Part shown: piece after piece, positions 47,284 through 54,558 of the stretch | How positions within the stretch are numbered: the stretch's first letter is position 1 | How the letters are laid out: every line of letters starts with the position of its first letter | Origin: Pedobacter sp. MC2016-05 | GTDB lineage: Bacteria; Bacteroidota; Bacteroidia; Sphingobacteriales; Sphingobacteriaceae | Length of the DNA: 64,000 nt | Direction of reading: 5' to 3' | NCBI RefSeq assembly: GCF_026239735.1 | Contig: NZ_JAPIVT010000002.1 | Coordinates: 248,001-312,000 of the forward strand | Made by a program: the position numbers and the translations under genes | The notes under the pieces: model-generated | The model's input: only the letters and a program-made list of their open reading frames with translations | The model's database searches: none | Told to the model about the DNA's origin: nothing

Positions 47284-48674
47284 ATGGCTGGAATGGCTTT
47301 ATCCGACCTAACGAATTTCAGCAGTTCTTTCAAATAGGTTTCCGTTTCCGAAAGACTACCATGCCTATTGGCCGAACAGATTTCAGCAAGGGTCCATCCT
47401 TCCCGGAATTTTCTTACGTTTGACAGGTGTTTAAACGAATAGAGTGTATAGTTTTTATCCAACAGGCCTGTTGCCTCCAAACATTTCTTGAATCTATTAT
47501 AAGCGTAATTTTCTGTGCACATACTCTGTGAGATAAATGTTTGGGCGGAACCGAGCAGAAAATTTTCTTTATCGAATTTTTCTATCTGTAGTTTATCCAG
47601 TTCAACTCTTAGGCTCACATCAATATTTACAGGGATTGATTTTTTATTTTTTGACACAGTACCGGGGACCGTAATCGTATTTTCTTCCAGATCGATATAT
47701 TTTAATTGTAAGAATCTGAGTTCTTTTGGGCGGATACAGGTGTAATAAATCATCCGAACAAATAGCTGGCAATATTTATCATTCTTATCGAGCCAGTCCA
47801 TGATAACCTTAAAATCCCGTTCGGTGAACACCTGATGGGACTGCGTGGGCATTTTTTTTCTCGTCTCGCAGTCTGTTACCGGATTCTCTGAAATATATTT
47901 GTTTACCTTTAAGTACCGAAAGAAATTATTGAGCCCTATCCTGCAATTATTATAGGTCACCCCCGCCCACTTTTCCTCCCTCTCCTTGAAATTGAGAAAA
48001 TCGGTTATCTCAAAATCACTGATGGTATTCACCTTTTTATTTCCCCCATGATATTTGATAAAAGAATTTACTGTAGACTTGTAGGTACTGATTGACTTAG
48101 GCCTTGTGCCTTTAGCCTTGTGATAAGACTCAAACAAAATCAATGCCTCATTGAGATCAATTCCAATGAGTTCCTTCTTCAACCGTGCATTAGCATGCTC
48201 ATCCAAAGGATTCCAGCCGCCTTCAAGTGCAATGCGGTACGCTTCACACAGATTATTAAAGTTTCTAAGCTTTTGCCTTGGATCCTTTATCCTGTTGAGC
48301 TTTCGGGTTACCCTGATCCGCTCCATCTGCTCTTCAGCTGCATTGTGAAAAAAGAACTCCACGTACCAGCTTTGCTTAGCTACTTCTTTTTCCATGGTAC
48401 TCCCCGCAGGAACCTTGATTATGCTCCGTCCTTTTACGATGCGGGGAATAGTATATGGCAATTCAGGAATATCCATAAAGCCAATATTCGCCACTCGAGG
48501 AATATTTCCCTGGGACTGACGTTCGGAATACCCAAGCTTTTCTTGGTTTTGTTCAGAAGAATTTTGATTTTTTCGCCTTGCCGGACGGGAAGAATTTTTG
48601 GTTCCCGAGGCGTTTAGTGGCAGACTTGTGTCAGAGTTACGAGGCAAAAAATCTTCTAAGTCATTGACTTTCAA
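47280..48674 (-). CDS. Tyrosine recombinase (site-specific integrase)
   Basis: The 464-codon frame has a SAM-like core-binding domain (about residues 180-265) and a catalytic domain. Catalytic residues appear in CIRPKELRFL (Arg), SFKHLSNVRKF (His and Arg) and NRHGSLSETETYL (His and nucleophile Tyr). This is the Bacteroidota mobile-element integrase type. The first codon is TTG at 48674; upstream there is no ATG before a stop, and a low-complexity N-terminal part precedes a better start at 48476 (MDIPELPYTIPRIV). The frame's beginning lies in a perfect palindrome (48651-48687). Confidence 0.87.
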   Translation of the reverse strand: MKVNDLEDFLPRNSDTSLPLNASGTKNSSRPARRKNQNSSEQNQEKLGYSERQSQGNIPRVANIGFMDIPELPYTIPRIVKGRSIIKVPAGSTMEKEVAKQSWYVEFFFHNAAEEQMERIRVTRKLNRIKDPRQKLRNFNNLCEAYRIALEGGWNPLDEHANARLKKELIGIDLNEALILFESYHKAKGTRPKSISTYKSTVNSFIKYHGGNKKVNTISDFEITDFLNFKEREEKWAGVTYNNCRIGLNNFFRYLKVNKYISENPVTDCETRKKMPTQSHQVFTERDFKVIMDWLDKNDKYCQLFVRMIYYTCIRPKELRFLQLKYIDLEENTITVPGTVSKNKKSIPVNIDVSLRVELDKLQIEKFDKENFLLGSAQTFISQSMCTENYAYNRFKKCLEATGLLDKNYTLYSFKHLSNVRKFREGWTLAEICSANRHGSLSETETYLKELLKFVRSDKAIPAI

Positions 48675-48687
48675 TGACTTAGAAGAT
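48651..48687. repeat. 17-base perfect inverted repeat at the integrase start
   Basis: ATCTTCTAAGTCATTGA (48651-48667) and TCAATGACTTAGAAGAT (48671-48687) are perfect inverted repeats with a 3-base spacer. The TTG start codon of the long integrase frame falls in it. A protein-binding site or the arm/core of an attachment site are the natural readings. Confidence 0.8.
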
Positions 48688-48943
48688 ACTGTGGAGAATG
48701 TTGGAGTTTGAACTCAAAGTTATCTAATATGATTAATTGACTAGATGTATTAATAATAAAAATATTTTAACTTATATTTCTAATAACTTATCACATAGTC
48801 AAGGGTTTTTATCTCGTGGTGTGCTTTAAACTTTTGCATCGGTAATTGAATCTCAAGAACTTTTCATTCGGCATTACTATCAGTAGTACCAATAAATTAT
48901 AGAACCATAAAATATTTTAGTCTTTAGAATGATATAAGCTAGT

Positions 48944-49135
48944 ATGAGTATGGAAATGAGAGAAAACAAAAGGAATAAACCTATCCTGATTATTGACAAT
49001 TTGCCACTCTCTTTCGGCAAAAACCTGGATGGAAGTGTCAAAACAAAGCTACAACAGATTGGTAAAGATGAAGAAATTTTACTAACTTTAATAGCAAACA
49101 TCATTGTAGAAATAGCTTTAAGGGAGGATATATGA
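48944..49135 (+). CDS. Small protein coupled to the serine recombinase
   Basis: The 63-residue protein starts MSMEMRENKRNKPILIIDNL and ends at 49135, overlapping the ATG of the recombinase gene by 4 bases (ATGA). A strong GGGAGGA ribosome site for the recombinase lies inside its end. This tight coupling supports a real gene, perhaps a recombination accessory factor. No family is recognised. Confidence 0.6.
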   Translation: MSMEMRENKRNKPILIIDNLPLSFGKNLDGSVKTKLQQIGKDEEILLTLIANIIVEIALREDI

Positions 49136-50679
49136 ACGCTATAGGTTATATGAGATTGAGCAGTAAAGATCAATCAAAATCATTGGAATATCAAGAATCA
49201 TCAATAAAGGAATACTGTAAACGAAATAGCTTAAATATAATTGGGTTGTTCAGGGATAATGGGGAATCAAGTTACACATTCGACCGCCCGGATTATCGTG
49301 CCCTGGAATTATACTTAAAGAACTACAAAGGTCAATGTAATTACATCATCGTTCTTGACCATGACCGATTCAGCAGAAACCTCCCAGAAGCATTGATGAA
49401 AATAGGTGAATTGGAAACCAAATATGGGGTGAAGGTACTCTCTACAAATGAAAGAATTGATCTTGACACCTCCGACCCAGACGTATTCATTAAACGCGCC
49501 TTTGAATACATGATGGCGAATAAGGAATTGTTTAATATCAGAAAGCGGACAAAACAAGGAGTAAGAAATGCAAAAGAAAGTGGACGCTATCTCGGGAGGG
49601 CGCCATATGGTTACAGAAATATTATTGACGGAAAGAGGAAAAACCTGATAGAAATCCATCAGGGAGAAGCTTTGATCGTTGAGCGGATATTCAAGGAATA
49701 TATCCTTGGTATTCCGCAATACATCATCTATAAAAATGTCAAATCATTAGGGTTCACTAGGACAAGCAAGTCTGCGATACAAGAAATATTAATGAATTGT
49801 GTTTATGCAGGACTTATCAGGGTCCCCCCTTTTCAAGAACTTCCAGAGAAATTTGTTAAGTCTATTCACTTACCAATAATCTCAGATGCGGAATATTGGT
49901 TAGTGCAAAATCTGTTGAAGAATAGTAAGAGAAAAACGCGAGTCCAACCAGCCGAAGATTTTCCATTGAGGGGAATTCTTAAATGTTGGTGTGGAAAGGG
50001 AATGACCGCTGGATATACTAAAGGCCGAAAAAATTACTACATGTACTATCGCTGTACTGAGCACACAAACTTCAATCTTGCTGGGAACAAACTACATGAT
50101 GCAATTGAATCTGTGCTTAAAGGTTTAAGCTTCTCTTCACATCAGGTTCAGTTCATAAAGGAGACAGCAAAAGCCCTATCAATAGAACCACTCAAATTAA
50201 AAAAGGAACAACATCAAAATAAGATTAAGAAACTCCATGAATTAAATGAAAAAATCTTCAAGCTCGAAGAGCGTCTGATGAATAATGAGATAGAAAGTTC
50301 CACTTATCAAACCTGGTTTCAAAAATTCAAAGAGGAAAAGGCGACATTGGAATATTCTTTAAAAGGAAATCAACCATCTAAAATCAGAAACGAAGATGAG
50401 CTTGTTGGCCGAATTCTACCAAATCTTGCGAACCTTTATGAAATTTATCAAAAAGGTAATATTACACAGAAGCATACTCTAATGCGGGGGGTGTTCAAAG
50501 ATAATCTGGTATGGGGTGACGATATGTTTAGAACCGCTTTCATTGACCCAACCTTTAATGATAACATACTGAAAGTCAAGCAAAAAGGGTTGCTTTTTAA
50601 CGAGCAACCCTTCAAGGTTTTGGGCTTGAGCCCGGTTAGTACCCAGCGCCGTAGCAGTTTGTTATTTCTATTTATTTAA
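49132..50679 (+). CDS. Large serine recombinase
   Basis: The 515-residue protein has an N-terminal resolvase catalytic domain (about residues 2-145) with the nucleophile Ser10 in GYMRLSSKDQ and DHDRFSRN. A recombinase domain follows (GRAPYGYRN), then a zinc ribbon (LKCWCGKGMTAGYTKGR ... YRCTEH) and a coiled coil (about residues 355-410). This is the large serine integrase type that inserts phages and conjugative elements. The last residues, GLSPVSTQRRSSLLFLFI, look unlike the body and may be coded by joined target DNA. Confidence 0.93.
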   Translation: MNAIGYMRLSSKDQSKSLEYQESSIKEYCKRNSLNIIGLFRDNGESSYTFDRPDYRALELYLKNYKGQCNYIIVLDHDRFSRNLPEALMKIGELETKYGVKVLSTNERIDLDTSDPDVFIKRAFEYMMANKELFNIRKRTKQGVRNAKESGRYLGRAPYGYRNIIDGKRKNLIEIHQGEALIVERIFKEYILGIPQYIIYKNVKSLGFTRTSKSAIQEILMNCVYAGLIRVPPFQELPEKFVKSIHLPIISDAEYWLVQNLLKNSKRKTRVQPAEDFPLRGILKCWCGKGMTAGYTKGRKNYYMYYRCTEHTNFNLAGNKLHDAIESVLKGLSFSSHQVQFIKETAKALSIEPLKLKKEQHQNKIKKLHELNEKIFKLEERLMNNEIESSTYQTWFQKFKEEKATLEYSLKGNQPSKIRNEDELVGRILPNLANLYEIYQKGNITQKHTLMRGVFKDNLVWGDDMFRTAFIDPTFNDNILKVKQKGLLFNEQPFKVLGLSPVSTQRRSSLLFLFI

Positions 50680-50733
50680 TTTTCAGTTAGTTGCGAATAA
50701 TGTTTAAACTTGATTCAAACAAAATCGTCCTTT

Positions 50734-50880
50734 TTACACGATTTTGAATCCATATTGATCGCCCAGAGCATCAAGGCTCATCAAAAACAAATCTTTCGTT
50801 GGACATAAATTCTTATCAAACTTTAAGGTAACTGTTACCTCATCTTCTGCAGACTCTAAAGTTTTCATTTCTTCACTCAT
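50734..50880 (-). CDS. 48-residue repressor-like tail protein
   Basis: This small gene starts at 50880 (MSEEMKTLESAEDE) and is too short for most callers. Its second half (VTVTLKFDKN ... LDALGDQYGFKIV) matches in pattern the C-terminal half of the 150-codon regulator just upstream (LTIRFDVKYN ... VDAIGDKLGFKLT). It starts 1 base after that gene's stop and is surely in one transcript. Dimerisation with or modulation of the repressor is a reasonable guess. Confidence 0.65.
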   Translation of the reverse strand: MSEEMKTLESAEDEVTVTLKFDKNLCPTKDLFLMSLDALGDQYGFKIV

Positions 50881-50881
50881 A

Positions 50882-51271
50882 TTATGTCAGTTTAAATCCT
50901 AATTTATCTCCTATTGCATCTACATGCATCATGAATTTCCCCAAATTCTCTGCATTTTCAGTGTTGTATTTTACATCAAAACGAATAGTTAATTCCTTCC
51001 CTCCTGTTTTTATTTCTCTGAACTCTATTTCAGAATCTTCTACTAAATGCAATTCCACATCTTCTTTAGCGGCCAATGGATTAACCTCTTTGAAGAAATC
51101 ATAATTTAAGAACTGTGAAATCTTTAGAAGTTCATCAACCTTCAAATTATTTTCTTTCAAAATTTTATAGAGATTCCTTGTACCTGTAGCCAAGTGATCC
51201 GCTATATCAGGAATACTTTTTTGTCTTTCTTTTGCCTTTTCCTTGATTATGTCGCCTAAGTGCATTTTCAT
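50882..51271 (-). CDS. CI-like helix-turn-helix repressor
   Basis: I start the gene at 51271 (MKMHLGDIIKEKAKERQKSI), giving 129 residues; the open frame extends to 51334 without support. The first 65 residues form an Xre-type helix-turn-helix (IPDIADHLATGTRNLYKILK). The rest is a short beta-rich domain (LTIRFDVKYN ... KLGFKLT), likely for dimerisation. It diverges from a small Cro-like gene across a palindromic operator, so it probably maintains lysogeny. There is no self-cleavage protease domain. Confidence 0.8.
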   Translation of the reverse strand: MKMHLGDIIKEKAKERQKSIPDIADHLATGTRNLYKILKENNLKVDELLKISQFLNYDFFKEVNPLAAKEDVELHLVEDSEIEFREIKTGGKELTIRFDVKYNTENAENLGKFMMHVDAIGDKLGFKLT

Positions 51272-51373
51272 TAGACAAATTTTGAATAAATTATTCAATT
51301 GACTATCAATAAGTTGTGACTTTATAGTTCGCATCTTGTGAATTTATATTGCATTTGTGAATTATATGTTCAT

Positions 51374-51394
51374 ATATTTGAACTGTCAGTTCAC
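51374..51394 (+). promoter_or_regulatory. Early promoter with repressor operator
   Basis: TATATTTG (51374-51381) fits TAnnTTTG and points toward the Cro-like gene. The perfect palindrome TGAACTGTCAGTTCA (51380-51394) overlaps its end. Further GTGAAT and GTTCAT half-sites lie at 51340-51375. This is where the divergent repressor would shut off the early operon. Confidence 0.55.
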
Positions 51395-51440
51395 TCACAA
51401 AGTAACTCACAATTTTTAAACTGTAAAACCACATATAACT

Positions 51441-51668
51441 GTGATAATGAATAAAACACTAAAAAAAAGAGATCTAAACAAGATCAGAAGAACACTCCCA
51501 CCAAATTCTAAAAGCGAACTAGCAGTTCAATCTGGTAAAAGTGAATCAACTGTCGAAAAAGTTCTTTTAGGACTTAGAAAAAATGAACAAATAGTTCAAT
51601 TGTCATTAGCGATGTGTGGTTTACCTGTGGAGATAAAACAAGAATTGCAAACGAAGCTTGATTCTTAG
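51441..51668 (+). CDS. Cro-like small regulator
   Basis: The 75-residue protein has a helix-turn-helix pattern SELAVQSGKSESTVEKVLLG in its middle and a short helical C-terminus. It begins at ATG 51441, or at 51447 one residue after (MNKTLKK). It is the first gene right of the operator region and ends 2 bases before the LuxR-type gene. A role as lytic-switch regulator is inferred from place and size. Confidence 0.65.
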   Translation: MIMNKTLKKRDLNKIRRTLPPNSKSELAVQSGKSESTVEKVLLGLRKNEQIVQLSLAMCGLPVEIKQELQTKLDS

Positions 51669-51670
51669 CC

Positions 51671-52210
51671 ATGAAACTGCTCTCGATGCTAGTGCATAAT
51701 GGCACAGAATATTTTACAACTGGCAAAGTTCGCCATGCAATAAACGAAGGTAAAATTCAAGTGATTAACCACTTTCCTATCGAATTCTATAACCTGCTGC
51801 TAACAGAACTAAAAGCTGATAAAAATGCACTACGAAGTTTGGCGAAAATGGGTATAACTAACGAACGTGAAATGGTAGAGCACTTCTTCGACTGCAATTA
51901 TTCGGCATTCGGTGGGGATGCTGATGTAAACCATAACGGTGAACTTGGCAATCGTGAAGTGGTTAATTGTGATATCCGCGATAATTGCCCGTATGAAGGG
52001 AAGTTGTGCCAGTTGCCAAATAATCTTACTAGACGTGAAGCGCAGGTAACAAGATCAATTGCAAAAGCCATGATGGATGCAGAAATCATTGCAGAATTAT
52101 TCATTAGTCAAAATACGCTACGAAATCACAAAAACAACATTGAAAATAAAATCGGCAAAACTGGAAAGATTTCAATTGCAGTTTGGGCGGAAAAAGTGGG
52201 ACTTATTTAA
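51671..52210 (+). CDS. LuxR-type helix-turn-helix phage regulator
   Basis: The 179-residue protein ends in a LuxR-type DNA-binding domain (LTRREAQVTRSIAKAMMDAEI, then FISQNTLRNHKNNIENKIG). The N-terminal part contains a cysteine-rich block (CDIRDNCPYEGKLCQLP) with no family I know. Position after the Cro-like gene suggests an early activator in the phage programme. The next gene starts 10 bases after its stop. Confidence 0.8.
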   Translation: MKLLSMLVHNGTEYFTTGKVRHAINEGKIQVINHFPIEFYNLLLTELKADKNALRSLAKMGITNEREMVEHFFDCNYSAFGGDADVNHNGELGNREVVNCDIRDNCPYEGKLCQLPNNLTRREAQVTRSIAKAMMDAEIIAELFISQNTLRNHKNNIENKIGKTGKISIAVWAEKVGLI

Positions 52211-52220
52211 TTATAAAGTT

Positions 52221-52631
52221 ATGATCAACGCAGAAGTAACTACAGCAGCTAACAACATGATAATGGTTCGGTTTTCCGAGCCCGACGAAAAATTTCAAAA
52301 CAACAATTGGATTCCTGTTCAGAATGTAGATGAAGTGAAACGCAGGATTTACTTCAAAAACAGAATTTACATTTTATCGCAGTTAAGCAGTTGGCTAAAT
52401 CAGCGAGAACATGCTTCACATAGCTTCACAAAAGAGTGTAAACAATTAAAAGAGTGGCTTTCAGGTTATCAGAATTCTTCTTTTTACTCGCTGTGTGAAT
52501 TTATCAAACGCAAAAGATCAGTATTCGAAGATGTTGCCCCAGGCGACCAAAGCAAATACTACAATCACTATATCAATACTATAGTTCCGATTCTGGATTT
52601 CGCAGAAAAAGACGAAAATAATCAACGGTAA
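52221..52631 (+). CDS. Phage hypothetical protein
   Basis: I set the start at ATG 52221, just after the previous stop, giving 136 residues; the frame extends back to 52077 only as a shadow of the LuxR-type gene. It begins MINAEVTTAANNMIMVRFSE and has a helical middle (SWLNQREHASHSFTKECKQL). No domain is recognised. Position indicates an early phage gene. Confidence 0.7.
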   Translation: MINAEVTTAANNMIMVRFSEPDEKFQNNNWIPVQNVDEVKRRIYFKNRIYILSQLSSWLNQREHASHSFTKECKQLKEWLSGYQNSSFYSLCEFIKRKRSVFEDVAPGDQSKYYNHYINTIVPILDFAEKDENNQR

Positions 52632-52660
52632 TGCGGTTTTAAACGCAGAAGGTTAGGCTA

Positions 52661-52680
52661 TCCCGCTGCCGTTGGCGGGA
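52661..52680 (+). terminator. Short hairpin before the DUF3127 gene
   Basis: TCCCGC (52661-52666) and GCGGGA (52675-52680) form a small GC stem followed by AAAAAC. It may be a weak terminator or attenuator of the early operon. Confidence 0.4.
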
Positions 52681-52744
52681 AAAACAAATCGGGTGCTTTC
52701 TCCCGAACAAGAATTGAAGCAAGTTCTTTATACAAAACTCTAGA

Positions 52745-52775
52745 AATCCCTGCCCTGCTTCAACAGGCAGGGATT
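52745..52775 (+). terminator. Hairpin, terminator/attenuator-like
   Basis: AATCCCTGCC (52745-52754) and GGCAGGGATT (52766-52775) form a 10-base perfect stem with an 11-base loop, 32 bases before the next start codon. The tail is ATTAAA rather than a T run, so read-through control or mRNA protection is as likely as termination. Confidence 0.5.
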
Positions 52776-52807
52776 ATTAAACCTCCACTAATTAAATAAA
52801 AACTATA

Positions 52808-53176
52808 ATGGCAAAATTAACTTTGAAAGGCTTCGTGAAAGAAGTAGGTACAATCGAAACCGTTGGCGATAAGGCCACCAAAAAACAAACAATTATCTTT
52901 TTTATTCCTGGTTATGTAGATCAGTTCGGCGATAAGAAAGGGCGTGATGAACATTGGCCGCTTGATGTAATGGGCGACAACATCGCAAAGCTTAACATTA
53001 CTAAAGATGCCGTTGAGCAGAAAGCAGAAGTTATTGTCTATGTTTCTGGTAACATTTTCCAGAAAAAAGATTTAGCCGGTAACGGTTACGCCATCAATGC
53101 AAACCTGGCTGAAATCAAATTGCTAGGTAAAGCTACCAATGCACCTGCCGGAGTTACCGAAGAAAAAGCGTGGTAA
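52808..53176 (+). CDS. DUF3127-type ssDNA-binding-like protein
   Basis: The 122-residue protein has an OB-fold-like pattern: KLTLKGFVKEVGTIETVG, then TIIFFIPGYVDQ, and later AEVIVYVSGN, with NGYAINANLAEI at the end. This resembles DUF3127, a small OB-fold family in Bacteroidota and its phages, thought to bind single-stranded DNA. It precedes primase-helicase genes, which fits a replication role. The next gene's ATG overlaps its stop by one base. Confidence 0.7.
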   Translation: MAKLTLKGFVKEVGTIETVGDKATKKQTIIFFIPGYVDQFGDKKGRDEHWPLDVMGDNIAKLNITKDAVEQKAEVIVYVSGNIFQKKDLAGNGYAINANLAEIKLLGKATNAPAGVTEEKAW

Positions 53177-53721
53177 TGAATGCACGATTAGTTCACGTGG
53201 TGGCACAGGCTGTGCTACTACGTGAGATTCAGAAGGATCTCGATCAAATGCGATTAGTAGCTATCGAAGGTGGCAAATGTGATTACATCGCTCTGCAAAA
53301 ACTTGTAATTCAAAAAGAAGCAGATTTTGATAAACTTTTAAAAGATGTGATGCAACCTGCCGAAGCTTGCTTGAGCAATCTGAAAGATGAACTATTCGGT
53401 AAGCGCCAACCCTTTTCTGATGGCGAATATTTGTGTATTCCAAACGAACTGATTATTAGTACCCTTCCACGCCTTCACAACGTGAAAGTGATGGTAACAG
53501 CACAAATTATTGGAGTAGCATTATTCGGTATGCTTTCCAAGTTTAATCAACCGGTAAACGCTGGCATTTTCCCTCAGCTGGTTGGCGAAGAGCCTTTACG
53601 TTTTGAATCCTTGTATTTCGATGAAGATTATGGCTATTGGGATTTGTACACCGGACCATTACGCGAGGTAGTTAAAATAGAAGATTTTTTCAGAATCCTA
53701 AAAGCTGCTGATCATGAATAA
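53176..53721 (+). CDS. Phage hypothetical protein
   Basis: I start at ATG 53176, which overlaps the previous TAA by one base; a GTG two codons earlier is less likely. The 181-residue protein has a helical first half with EIQKDLDQMRLVAIEGGKCDY and a beta-rich second half. No family is recognised. It overlaps the DUF4406 gene by 8 bases, so it belongs to the early operon. Confidence 0.75.
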   Translation: MNARLVHVVAQAVLLREIQKDLDQMRLVAIEGGKCDYIALQKLVIQKEADFDKLLKDVMQPAEACLSNLKDELFGKRQPFSDGEYLCIPNELIISTLPRLHNVKVMVTAQIIGVALFGMLSKFNQPVNAGIFPQLVGEEPLRFESLYFDEDYGYWDLYTGPLREVVKIEDFFRILKAADHE

Positions 53722-54199
53722 ACCAACTCTTTACATTTCGGGAGCGATTACAGGCGTTCCCGAATTAAATAAACCAAAGTTTACCGAAGCTACAAAGAAA
53801 CTTCGTGGAATGGGTTTCATCGTAATCAATCCACATGAAATATGCGAAGGATTAACTGCCGACCGGTGGGGTGATTGTATGAAAATTTGCATCGCAAGAT
53901 TGATGGAGGCGCAAATAATCATTCTTCTGGATGATTGGATGAACAGCAGAGGCGCAACGATCGAAGTCGATTTATCTAAAAGAATTGGCATCAAACATAT
54001 CGATTACACGGATTTTATTGAACTGCAGGAGCGGATTAAAATTGATTACGGCTACCTGTACGAAGATTATAAAGATGAAATCAATGTGTTTGGCGGTGTA
54101 AACGAAAAAATATTGATGGAAATCAAAAATGAATGTGCTGGAATGTACTTCCACCAGGTTGGAGACTACTGGATTTTATCATCTCTAGCATACGATTAA
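53714..54199 (+). CDS. DUF4406 nucleoside deoxyribosyltransferase-like protein
   Basis: The 161-residue protein starts with YISGAITGVPELNK and has VINPHEICEG and IILLDDWMNSRGATIEVDLS. These are the pattern of DUF4406, a phage branch of the nucleoside 2-deoxyribosyltransferase fold. The GAT in SRGATIEVD corresponds to the catalytic region. It may act on nucleotides during phage replication. It begins inside the previous gene. Confidence 0.82.
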   Translation: MNKPTLYISGAITGVPELNKPKFTEATKKLRGMGFIVINPHEICEGLTADRWGDCMKICIARLMEAQIIILLDDWMNSRGATIEVDLSKRIGIKHIDYTDFIELQERIKIDYGYLYEDYKDEINVFGGVNEKILMEIKNECAGMYFHQVGDYWILSSLAYD

Positions 54200-54202
54200 G
54201 CA

Positions 54203-54301
54203 ATGCCAAAACTCACAACAGACGAAATTCTAATGCTAATTGTGGGCGCTTGTTTGGGAAGCGCCGGAACATTTGGAATCATTTATTACATACTTCCATG
54301 A
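54203..54301 (+). CDS. Tiny membrane peptide 1
   Basis: This 32-residue peptide starts MPKLTTDEILMLIVGACLGS and is one hydrophobic helix with a short charged head. It begins 3 bases after the DUF4406 stop and its TGA overlaps the ATG of the next tiny gene (ATGA), so it is likely translated. Function unknown. Confidence 0.55.
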   Translation: MPKLTTDEILMLIVGACLGSAGTFGIIYYILP

Positions 54302-54396
54302 AAATCAAACTTACCACAAAATCAATTACCTGGATTTCCATACCAGTTGCAACAGTAGCAATATGGTCAATTGTTGGTTACCTCATTTTCTGCTAA
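54298..54396 (+). CDS. Tiny membrane peptide 2
   Basis: This 32-residue peptide, starting MKIKLTTKSITWISIP, has a basic head and one membrane helix. It is coupled to the preceding tiny gene by a 4-base overlap. Function unknown. Confidence 0.5.
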   Translation: MKIKLTTKSITWISIPVATVAIWSIVGYLIFC

Positions 54397-54427
54397 ACTT
54401 TAAACTGCTAACCAAAAACTAACCACA

Positions 54428-54535
54428 ATGAAAAAGTCTTCACCACGTGATGAATGGAAAGAATTATCTAAGATCCTTTGGATCATTATTGCAGGATCTG
54501 TTTTCTTCTTAAGCCTTTATCTATTCAATATTTAA
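54428..54535 (+). CDS. Tiny membrane peptide 3
   Basis: This 35-residue peptide starts MKKSSPRDEWKELSKILWI and ends in a membrane helix (AGSVFFLSLYLFNI). An AACCACA lies before its ATG. It completes a set of three consecutive one-helix peptides before the primase-helicase gene. Function unknown; toxin-like or lysis-like peptides are possible. Confidence 0.5.
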   Translation: MKKSSPRDEWKELSKILWIIIAGSVFFLSLYLFNI

Positions 54536-54558
54536 CACCATCACCAATCAAATTAAAC

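Noticed and set aside
54478..54558. Longer start for the primase-helicase
   Set aside because: The added 27 codons overlap tiny membrane peptide 3 and show no domain; the ATG at 54559 is better.
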